The position numbers and the translations under genes are program-made. The notes beneath the pieces are model-generated. The model was not told where the DNA came from, did no database searches, and saw only the letters and a list, made by a program, of their open reading frames with translations. A DNA stretch of 5,699 bases from Bacteroidales bacterium UBA1204 (GTDB taxonomy: Bacteria; Bacteroidota; Bacteroidia; Bacteroidales; F082): positions 1-5,699 of the forward strand of contig DBXU01000034.1 of assembly GCA_002310075.1 (NCBI GenBank), read 5' to 3'. Shown here one piece after another: positions 1-4,686 of the stretch. How positions within the stretch are numbered: the first letter of the stretch is position 1; every line of letters begins with the position of its first letter.

Positions 1-122
1 AGCAATACACCTGTTTATCATAACAATAAAACAATATCAAATAACTCTAAATATGGTAATCTGTTTTCCATTTGTAACTAATAGCTTGTAGCCGAATAGT
101 AAAAGAAAGCAATTGCAAGCGT
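1..122. other. AT-rich non-coding left edge
   Basis: No credible coding frame is seen here. The stretch is AT-rich and lies beyond the terminator of the mobilization genes. It contains an 8-base palindrome GCAATTGC (109-116) and a weak 5-base inverted pair GCTTG (84-88) / CAAGC (116-120). I see no recognisable promoter in either direction. It is probably intergenic DNA between the mobilization module and whatever follows to the left (cargo or integrase, not visible). Confidence 0.5.
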
Positions 123-180
123 GTAAAAAAAGAGTATCACGACATAGTTTCAATATAATGCCGTGACACTCTTTTTTTAC
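123..180. terminator. Bidirectional intrinsic terminator after the mobilization genes
   Basis: Two 19-base arms, 123-141 (GTAAAAAAAGAGTATCACG) and 162-180 (CGTGACACTCTTTTTTTAC), are reverse complements except for one position, with a 20-base loop. The outer stem consists of A7 on one side and T7 on the other, so either strand gives a stem followed by a U-run. The TAA stop of the coiled-coil membrane protein (177-179) lies inside the stem, so termination follows translation end directly. It would close the minus-strand transcript and also block read-through entering from the left. Confidence 0.85.
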
Positions 181-731
181 TTGTCTATGCATGATGCGAC
201 AAAATAGACAATCGAAATGACCGTATAAAGGAAACACGGCAAGAATATCCAAAGCAAAGTCTTTACCCAACCGTTTGACAACCACACACCTTCATTCCTT
301 GACATCATATTAGACATATCATAGAAATGGCGAGTGAGGATTTCTTTGTTTTTCTTTCGGTGGTCTTCAAGAAGTTTGGACTCGTTTTCAATGAGTTTCT
401 TCCTGTTGTTGATTGCCTGTTCCATATCGGCATCATCAATCTTTGCTTTGACAGTTATGTCTTTTACTTTGCCGATGTAGGCTTCAATAGCTTTGGTGAC
501 AGTATTCGCTTTATCTGAGGCTTCACTTAATTTGTCTTTTGCTTCATGCATGGAAGCAGTAGCCATTTCAAGGCCACTTTTTGCCGAAGTCAAACTATTG
601 CCAGCATCCTTGTAGGCTTGAAGCTGTTGGTCAAACTTGTCCGAGGTCTTGTCCGTTTCGATATTCTTGTCTATCGTGTTCTCGAAAGATCCGAAATCCA
701 TATCTGAGATTTTACTTTTACCTATTGGCAT
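177..731 (-). CDS. Coiled-coil protein with C-terminal membrane anchor, mobilization-associated
   Basis: I do not recognise a named family. From ATG at 731 the protein has 184 residues. Residues about 30-135 are rich in K, E, D, A and Q with few prolines and look like a long alpha-helical coiled coil. Residues about 155-180 (from the WVKTLLWIF stretch to YFVASCI) form one hydrophobic membrane segment, leaving a tail of only a few residues; no signal peptide is seen. The likely topology is a cytoplasmic coiled coil anchored by its C-terminus. A GTG at 797 would add 22 residues and overlap the relaxase by 37 bases; ATG at 731, 29 bases after the relaxase stop, is preferred because the extra residues look like relaxase-overlap sequence. 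As the last gene before a terminator, directly behind the relaxase, it may tether or assist the relaxosome at the membrane, in the way the unrelated RSF1010 MobB does. Entry exclusion or another membrane role is possible. Confidence 0.72.
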   Translation of the reverse strand: MPIGKSKISDMDFGSFENTIDKNIETDKTSDKFDQQLQAYKDAGNSLTSAKSGLEMATASMHEAKDKLSEASDKANTVTKAIEAYIGKVKDITVKAKIDDADMEQAINNRKKLIENESKLLEDHRKKNKEILTRHFYDMSNMMSRNEGVWLSNGWVKTLLWIFLPCFLYTVISIVYFVASCIDK

Positions 732-760
732 AGTATCAATGTTGTTGGTTGAATATTCGG

Positions 761-1984
761 TTATCTGCCATATCCTTGCTTCTTGCGAGGTCTGCACAGG
801 CGATTAGCCATCATAGCGCAACGATACGCCCAAGACAGTTCATCCTCGTCCTTGTCACGTCCCCAACCTGAGGTTGCACCACCTCCGCCACCGCCAGACT
901 GGGCGGCAATGGTTGTGGCAGCATCAATGTACTCAGCAAAGAGAAGAATGGCGGTCTTCTGCACATCACCTATCTTGGCAAATACTTTGTCGGCATCCAA
1001 AGCTATATTCTTATCGATGATATCCAGACAATTCTGAGGAATATCAACAGGGTAATGATGAAACTCGTCCGTATAGAAGTCGAAGTGACGTATCTTTGGA
1101 GAGTCGTCCGCAGTAGGCATGGGTTTGGGTACAGTCATAATCTTTGGCTGTTGGGTATTCTTTGTTGGAGTTGAAACTGGTTTCTCCAATTCTTGATGAT
1201 GCAGTTTTGCCCAAGTACCTTCAATCTTTGAGGGCATCAGACAACGACCTTTGCCAAGTTCCGAGGACTTATAAATGGAGTTACCACGCTTGATGGCATA
1301 GCCACGCACTTGTCCTTTATTGTCAGATTGTAGTTTGACATCATATCCCATTTGCGTGAGGCATTTTGTGTATAGTCCCCAATCAAAGTACGACATCTTA
1401 GCCAAAACGGAAAGGCAATCATTGATTATCGCTTCCTTATTTTGGCGGCTCACTTCTTGTGCATCTTTCCAATCACGCTGTTGCCCAACCTTGGCGGCAG
1501 CAGCCATCGCTCTTTCGTAGATATAATGGGCATCATTCACGTTGCCCCTTATGTCTATGCGGTTCGCATCAATGTGAAGGTGCATAATGCCACTCTTGCT
1601 GTCACGATGGAGCGCAACTACATATTGGCTGTCTTTGAGGTTGGTTGCCTTTGCACTCTTGCGCTTCGACTTGGCTGAAAGGTCAACCGCATCAAACGCA
1701 CGGATAAAGTCATCCGCCAACCTCTGCCATTCCTCCATCGTCCAACCTTGCGTTTCCTCCGAGGTTGGGGAAACCTCAATACGTATCATGTTCCTTTTGA
1801 GCGGATGATAACGGTTCAATTTGTCCTCAAACTTCTTCTGCAAGGCAAGCATTCTTGCCCACATTGCCGTTGGGGAAATATCATCGGGCAAGAGATTGGC
1901 CTTTACTATCTCTGCCTTGTCCTTATCTACTGAGTAACGTATGGCATTTGCGCCATGACTTATTACCTTTGCTTTTGCTATCAT
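761..1984 (-). CDS. MOBP-type relaxase / mobilization nuclease (Bacteroides MobA/MobB/BmgA type)
   Basis: This 407-residue DNA relaxase would nick one strand at oriT, stay bound through a tyrosine and lead the strand into the recipient. The N-terminal half fits the relaxase/mobilization nuclease domain (PF03432 type). A tyrosine at residue 17 in NAIRYS is the likely nucleophile. The metal-binding motif is clear at residues 126-144: H126, D128, H135, H137, then N141, R142 and D144, the H-x-D...HxHxxxNR pattern of MOBP enzymes. Residues about 265-300 are a proline- and threonine-rich linker. Near the C-terminus a six-glycine run (364-369) precedes an acidic and basic tail with GWGRDKDEDELSWAYRC, of a kind I associate with Bacteroides relaxases. 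ATG at 1984 lies 14 bases after the MobC-like stop, so the two are probably co-transcribed and translationally coupled. Naming varies in Bacteroides (MobA, MobB, BmgA), so no symbol is given. It appears full length and intact. Confidence 0.93.
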   Translation of the reverse strand: MIAKAKVISHGANAIRYSVDKDKAEIVKANLLPDDISPTAMWARMLALQKKFEDKLNRYHPLKRNMIRIEVSPTSEETQGWTMEEWQRLADDFIRAFDAVDLSAKSKRKSAKATNLKDSQYVVALHRDSKSGIMHLHIDANRIDIRGNVNDAHYIYERAMAAAAKVGQQRDWKDAQEVSRQNKEAIINDCLSVLAKMSYFDWGLYTKCLTQMGYDVKLQSDNKGQVRGYAIKRGNSIYKSSELGKGRCLMPSKIEGTWAKLHHQELEKPVSTPTKNTQQPKIMTVPKPMPTADDSPKIRHFDFYTDEFHHYPVDIPQNCLDIIDKNIALDADKVFAKIGDVQKTAILLFAEYIDAATTIAAQSGGGGGGATSGWGRDKDEDELSWAYRCAMMANRLCRPRKKQGYGR

Positions 1985-1998
1985 ATATGTCGTATGTT

Positions 1999-2370
1999 CT
2001 ATTGGGTTAAGTATTTCTCTATCTCAATCATGCGGTTCAAGATCACCTCTGCGCTTGTTCTCCATCGTTTCATAAATATTTCGCTACGGAGAATGTTCTC
2101 ACGTTCCGTAAGCGGACGACCTTTGAGGAAGCCGAACAATTTCTGTATATCGCCCCTGGCATCCGAAAGGCTGTTCAAAGCCTTCATTTCTTTGTCAGTC
2201 AAGCGTTGTTTGGGATATTTGCCCTCCAACCGCTTGCGTGCGTATGCGCTTGTGGTCAGTCCGCAAAGAGCAGCATATTCCGCTATCTCCTTATGGAGTT
2301 GCGGTGTCAGCCTTACTATCAGGCGGCTCGTGTATTTCGGTGCATCCTTTTCTATCTTTTTCTTATTCAT
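1999..2370 (-). CDS. MobC-like relaxosome accessory protein (ribbon-helix-helix)
   Basis: This 123-residue protein is the expected small DNA-binding partner of the relaxase: such proteins bind oriT, help open the nic region and recruit the relaxase. Residues about 16-21 (RLIVRL) look like the DNA-contacting strand, followed by helices at about 23-35 and 39-48 (TTSAYARKRLEG), the ribbon-helix-helix arrangement seen in MobC and Bacteroides MobA/BmgB-type proteins. Residues about 57-83 (LTDKEMKALNSL to LFGFLKG) resemble the helical middle part of MobC-family proteins. The ATG at 2370 is chosen; a TTG at 2400 would add ten residues that fit the family poorly and reach the repeat region upstream. 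The gene sits between the candidate oriT and the relaxase, the usual order for this pair. In some Bacteroides work this protein is called MobA and the relaxase MobB, so no symbol is assigned. Confidence 0.88.
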   Translation of the reverse strand: MNKKKIEKDAPKYTSRLIVRLTPQLHKEIAEYAALCGLTTSAYARKRLEGKYPKQRLTDKEMKALNSLSDARGDIQKLFGFLKGRPLTERENILRSEIFMKRWRTSAEVILNRMIEIEKYLTQ

Positions 2371-2432
2371 ACCAAGTATTGCTTCTATAAAAGTGTGCAA
2401 CCCAATGCGAGCTTGCGAGCGTTCAAGAAGTC

Positions 2433-2477
2433 CATTGGCATACGGACAAACGAAGTGCGTTTGTATGACATTGGTAT
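2433..2477. repeat. CATTGGYAT direct repeats flanking the oriT hairpin
   Basis: CATTGGCAT (2433-2441) and CATTGGTAT (2469-2477) occur in the same orientation 36 bases apart, one on each side of the inverted repeat 2446-2464. An inverted partial copy, CCAATG, lies at 2402-2407. They could be binding sites for the MobC-like protein or the relaxase; that role is inferred from position only. Confidence 0.55.
2446..2464. repeat. Perfect inverted repeat, oriT hairpin candidate
   Basis: ACAAACG (2446-2452) and CGTTTGT (2458-2464) are exact reverse complements around the 5-base loop AAGTG. This is the best perfect hairpin in the oriT candidate region and is not followed by a T-run, so it does not look like a terminator. 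It is bracketed almost symmetrically by the CATTGGYAT direct repeats. Confidence 0.75.
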
Positions 2478-2504
2478 TTCTTGCATAGCACCGCTATCAG
2501 AGTT

Positions 2505-2526
2505 TACGCACAAGCACGCTACGCAC
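2505..2526. repeat. TACGCAC direct repeat pair
   Basis: TACGCAC occurs at 2505-2511 and 2520-2526, 15 bases start to start, in the right part of the oriT candidate region next to the hairpin ATAGC-ACC-GCTAT (2485-2497). It may be an accessory-protein binding site; chance occurrence of a 7-base pair is also possible. Confidence 0.4.
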
Positions 2527-2571
2527 TGCGGTTGCACTTGTTCACAGACTTGTTGTATAACGATTCTCAAA

Positions 2572-3222
2572 TTACCCAAGCAACAGCAATTGTGGAGCAT
2601 CCTCCGCTTCCATCTGTTCTTTGACGAATTGCCTTCTGGCTTCTGCCTCCAGTTCCATGTCAGAGACGCTTGGCGGTGGAACATCTTCCTCCTCTCCATT
2701 ATTGCCATTTCCTGAAGTTAGGGAAGAAAAGGAACTGTTGGCAAGTTGTGTTGGAGAAGTACCGCCATTTTTGATTGGTGGATCCTCCTTGTTAGGGAAT
2801 GCGGTTGTGGAAGTCATAATATTAGACTTGCCGGAATAGTCTCTTTGGTTGATGGGAACATAGTGAGGATTGACATATTTCTTGCCGTCAACAATCCATG
2901 CAGAAATGCATAGCAATGTGTGAACACTTCCTCGTCTTGTCTGTACAGAAGAAAGGATGCCCAATTTGTTCATGTGGTCAAGCATCTTGGAGACGGTTTT
3001 TCGGTCACACTTCCATAGTTTGGATAGAGCCACCTCTGACATGTTCACCTCCCATAATGCGGTTGTGGACTCCCCAACCTCATTTGAGGTTTCAATCTGT
3101 CGTGTCACAATCTGAATGAGTTGATAAAGGCATGAAAGGCGGTTGATGCCAGCCGTGCCACCCATCAGATAGTTTACTTGTTCATTACTCAGGATAATGC
3201 TGTTGAAAATATTACTGTTCAT
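2572..3222 (-). CDS. Winged-helix-like DNA-binding protein with low-complexity tail
   Basis: I do not recognise a named family. The 216-residue protein begins with a helical region (about 1-45). Residues about 62-105 then resemble a winged helix-turn-helix: EVALSKLWKCDRKTVSKMLD as helix-turn-helix, then LGILSSVQTRRGSVHTLL as the wing. The part after about residue 115 is low in predicted structure, with P, N, S, T and G stretches and an acidic run near 177-180, and it ends in a charged helix and QLLLLG. A role as element regulator or as a DNA-binding accessory at the neighbouring oriT or in replication is plausible; a replication initiator cannot be excluded but no Rep_3 or similar signature is evident. 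The ATG at 3222 follows a 72-base gap that holds an 8-base palindrome TGACGTCA (3278-3285), a possible operator, but no clear promoter, so the gene may be read from the excisionase promoter. Confidence 0.78.
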   Translation of the reverse strand: MNSNIFNSIILSNEQVNYLMGGTAGINRLSCLYQLIQIVTRQIETSNEVGESTTALWEVNMSEVALSKLWKCDRKTVSKMLDHMNKLGILSSVQTRRGSVHTLLCISAWIVDGKKYVNPHYVPINQRDYSGKSNIMTSTTAFPNKEDPPIKNGGTSPTQLANSSFSSLTSGNGNNGEEEDVPPPSVSDMELEAEARRQFVKEQMEAEDAPQLLLLG

Positions 3223-3294
3223 CGTTGTTTTATTTTTGTTATGTAAATCTGTTCATGCTGTTATGCGGAAAACTCTCTGACGTCAAAAGAGGAA

Positions 3295-3642
3295 CTATCG
3301 CCTCATGCCGAAGCCTCTCTCTGGCATATAATACTCCTTGTCGTATGCGATATGGTCAAGCACACGTTGCAGTCGGTCAAGTTGGGGGCTGTCAAGCACT
3401 TGTATGGCATTGATGGTAATTTTCTGTGATGCAATTCTTCGATGCTCACAATTTCTTTCCGACATGGTTCCGTCACCGTCAGCATAGACCGAATGAAGAT
3501 AGGTATTGACTGCTTCCGTCTGTTCCTTGCTTGGGTAAGCAGCAGGAAAGCGGTCGGAAATGTAGTCTACCATATTGCTGACCGCATTAGCCAACAGAGG
3601 GTCGCGTTTTTGCAGACTGTTTACAAGTTCATCTTTCGTCAT
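3295..3642 (-). CDS. Uncharacterised element protein, co-transcribed with the excisionase-like gene
   Basis: This 115-residue protein matches no family I can name. It looks mostly alpha-helical and soluble: helices about 3-30 (KDELVNSLQKRDPLLANAV...), 39-55 and 75-100, with charged surfaces and no membrane segment or signal peptide. It ends in the basic and aromatic stretch YYMPERGFGMRR. The ATG at 3642 is only 4 bases after the stop of the HTH gene, which strongly suggests one transcript and translational coupling. Because it is tied to the excisionase-type gene, a part in excision, control of copy state or regulation of transfer is the most economical guess, but the sequence itself does not show it. 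Confidence 0.8.
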   Translation of the reverse strand: MTKDELVNSLQKRDPLLANAVSNMVDYISDRFPAAYPSKEQTEAVNTYLHSVYADGDGTMSERNCEHRRIASQKITINAIQVLDSPQLDRLQRVLDHIAYDKEYYMPERGFGMRR

Positions 3643-3646
3643 AATG

Positions 3647-3979
3647 CTATGGTCTATTGTTCATTTCATTCAGACGGTTTGCAGCCTCCAGTCTTATCTC
3701 CTCCTCCGACATGGCTCTTGCTCCTCGTACCCAGTCAAGCAAGGCTTTCTTCTCAAAGAAGATGAGCTTGCCAGCAGGCTTGAAGTACGGCAACTGGTTA
3801 AGATGCGTCATCTTGTAGAGCGTGCTCTTGGCAATGCCGAGAAAGGCGGAAGCCTCTTCAAGGTTCAACACTTCCTTTGTCATATAGCAAAGGTTCTCCA
3901 ACTTGTTCACTCTCGACTGAAGCTCCACTATCTTGCGCTCATGGTCGAGGTTCATCTTTAATGCGTTCTTTTCTGTCAT
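3647..3979 (-). CDS. Excisionase-type helix-turn-helix protein
   Basis: This 110-residue protein carries a MerR-like helix-turn-helix of the excisionase/HTH_17 type (PF12728 type) at residues about 36-85: LNLEEASAFLGIAKSTLYKM for the two helices, then LPYFKPAGKLIFFEKKALLDWV for the wing and final helix. That pattern (E-A-A/S-x-x-L-G-I-x-x-S-T-L-Y, then P-x-x-K-x-G-x-x-x-F) is typical of the family. Ahead of it is a 30-residue charged coiled coil (about 8-32), common in Bacteroides mobile-element versions; behind it is a short helical tail. Such proteins bend DNA at att sites to favour excision, or regulate element genes. The ATG at 3979 is used because a good promoter lies about 40 bases upstream; M9 or M33 are alternative starts. 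It is the first gene of the probable transcript running to 177. Confidence 0.88.
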   Translation of the reverse strand: MTEKNALKMNLDHERKIVELQSRVNKLENLCYMTKEVLNLEEASAFLGIAKSTLYKMTHLNQLPYFKPAGKLIFFEKKALLDWVRGARAMSEEEIRLEAANRLNEMNNRP

Positions 3980-4019
3980 AAATCTGATATTTTGTTTATT
4001 TCGTTATCGATTTCGGCTG

Positions 4020-4049
4020 CAAAGGTATATTGTTGACAATGATATTCAA
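4020..4049 (-). promoter_or_regulatory. Bacteroidetes-type promoter for the excisionase-led operon
   Basis: Read on the minus strand, TTG (plus-strand 4047-4049) is followed after exactly 19 bases by TACCTTTG (plus-strand 4020-4027). This fits the Bacteroidetes sigma-ABfr consensus of a TTTG/TTG -33 box and a TAnnTTTG -7 box. Transcription would start near 4012, giving a leader of roughly 33 bases to the ATG at 3979. A short palindromic TTGTTGACAA stretch (plus-strand 4030-4039) in the spacer might bind a regulator. Confidence 0.72.
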
Positions 4050-4089
4050 GCAGCCGTTATGGTTTATTAAAAGTGCTGATTTTCAATTC

Positions 4090-4229
4090 TTTGGTTCTAT
4101 TTTACCATGCTGCAATGTGGTAGATTGGTCGGACACTCACTTGAAATTCAGCATCTTCAAATGTCTATCGTTCAAACAATCACAAAACCAAAGATTGGAC
4201 AATAAGGGTGGCAAATATTTGGTTCTATT
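4090..4229. repeat. Cluster of direct and inverted repeats, possible recombinase arm sites
   Basis: TTTGGTTCTATT occurs twice in the same orientation (4090-4101, 4218-4229). Between the copies, AGATTGGNC occurs twice (4122-4130, 4192-4200). TCTTTGGTT (4088-4096) has an exact inverted partner AACCAAAGA (4186-4194). Such a set of 9-12 base repeats beside an excisionase gene fits binding sites for a tyrosine integrase or the excisionase. Their function is inferred; the repeats are directly visible. Confidence 0.6.
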
Positions 4230-4399
4230 GCCAGTTCGCGTTTTTGAAAATGTCCATCAGAGTGCAAAACAAAATTTAACACCCGATTTTCGCAAGTCAT
4301 GCTGTTTGAGGTCAAAACCGTTTGCAATAACCACATTTGGGGTACAATGGTAGGAAAATGAGTTGTGAATGAGAGAAATAGGGATTTCCCCTCGTTTTT

Positions 4400-4426
4400 C
4401 AAGGGACAAATTTGTACCTTTGCAAA
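4400..4426 (+). promoter_or_regulatory. GTACCTTTGC motif in nested palindromes: att-like core or outward promoter
   Basis: GTACCTTTGC (4414-4423) overlaps two perfect palindromes, ACAAATTTGT (4406-4415) and TTTGCAAA (4419-4426). The motif matches GTANNTTTGC, which I recall as the consensus at CTnDOT-family attachment sites, and it also contains an exact Bacteroides -7 box TACCTTTG (4415-4422) reading rightward. At the expected distance upstream there is no TTG -33 box, only a T-run at 4395-4399, and no plus-strand gene follows. In a circular form a rightward promoter near the element end could read into a gene at the other end, such as an integrase. Both readings remain open. Confidence 0.42.
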
Positions 4427-4490
4427 CGAAACAGAGGTATTCCACAAGGGATATTTCGGGCGAAGTGTCCTTGACTTTATTTTTCCGTGG

Positions 4491-4510
4491 TTTTGTCCCG
4501 TTTTTGTCCC
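4491..4510. repeat. Tandem TTTTGTCCC repeats
   Basis: TTTTGTCCC is found at 4491-4499 and 4502-4510, an 11-base period, roughly one helical turn, so the same DNA face is presented twice. An inverted 8-base copy GGGACAAA lies at 4403-4410, inside the att-like site. CAAGGGA also occurs at 4400-4406 and 4445-4451. This is compatible with protein-binding arm sites flanking a core. Confidence 0.5.
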
Positions 4511-4686
4511 TCGCTGATTTTGTGTCACGAAACAAAAATCTGCAAGTGGCTGATTTACAGCGATTAAAATCGTGTTTTGGAGAATTGGTAACGGCAACCA
4601 CCAGACAGGACCCGGAAGGCACACGCCCCGATCGGCGAAGTGCGCTATTGACGGGATCGAGATTGTCGCCGGGGAATATTAACTCG

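Larger units (their letters stand above)
2401..2571 (-). other. Candidate origin of transfer (oriT) upstream of the mobilization genes
   Basis: No gene is supported between the winged-helix gene and the MobC-like gene, and the DNA is unusually rich in short repeats. The main hairpin is ACAAACG-AAGTG-CGTTTGT (2446-2464). It is flanked by direct copies of CATTGGYAT (2433-2441, 2469-2477). Further right are a small hairpin ATAGC-ACC-GCTAT (2485-2497) and two direct copies of TACGCAC (2505-2511, 2520-2526). On the left, GCGAGC occurs twice (2407-2412 and 2415-2420). Relaxases of the MOBP group normally nick close to an inverted repeat next to the mob genes, and the position directly upstream of the MobC-like and relaxase genes fits. 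The nic base cannot be read from sequence alone, and I do not see a clear MobC-gene promoter here. Confidence 0.62.
4050..4686. other. Long non-coding region: probable element end with repeats and host junction
   Basis: About 640 bases hold no convincing gene. Open frames exist on both strands (minus 4622-4257 and 4624-4172, plus 4369-4749), but none has protein-like composition, a promoter or a family resemblance. What is present: a cluster of short direct and inverted repeats at 4088-4229; overlapping palindromes and a GTACCTTTGC motif at 4400-4426; a tandem TTTTGTCCC pair at 4491-4510; and an imperfect stem (CCC 4627-4629 and CGGCGA 4633-4638 with TCGCCGGGG 4666-4674) just past the lipoprotein stop, without a T-run. 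GC content is low on the left (19 of 60 at 4021-4080) and higher from about 4600. The likely content is the end of the mobile element plus the junction with host DNA. Confidence 0.6.

Noticed and set aside
998..1005. TAGCTTTG box on the minus strand inside the relaxase gene
   Set aside because: It fits TAnnTTTG but is internal to a coding region, and no gene begins a suitable distance downstream; a chance match.
2385..2708. Minus-strand 107-codon frame overlapping the oriT candidate
   Set aside because: Overlaps the well-supported winged-helix gene for its first half and repeat-rich non-coding DNA for the rest; composition is erratic (Cys, Met, Arg runs).
1955..2715. Two long plus-strand frames (177 and 169 codons)
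   Set aside because: They lie opposite the MobC-like and winged-helix genes, have Cys/Ser/Phe-rich translations typical of antisense shadows, and have no promoter or domain.
3278..3285. TGACGTCA palindrome upstream of the winged-helix gene
   Set aside because: A single 8-base palindrome with poorly matching flanks; possible operator but too weak to list as a site.
4257..4622. Minus-strand open frame of 121 codons (and an overlapping 150-codon frame to 4172)
   Set aside because: Starts are GTG-type or unsupported, the composition is Cys/Phe/Asn-rich and not protein-like, no promoter or domain is seen, and the frames run across the compositional boundary and the repeat cluster.
4626..4674. 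Imperfect stem after the lipoprotein stop as a terminator
   Set aside because: The stem has a 3-base bulge and a loop of about 27 bases and is not followed by a T-run on the minus strand, so intrinsic termination is not supported.
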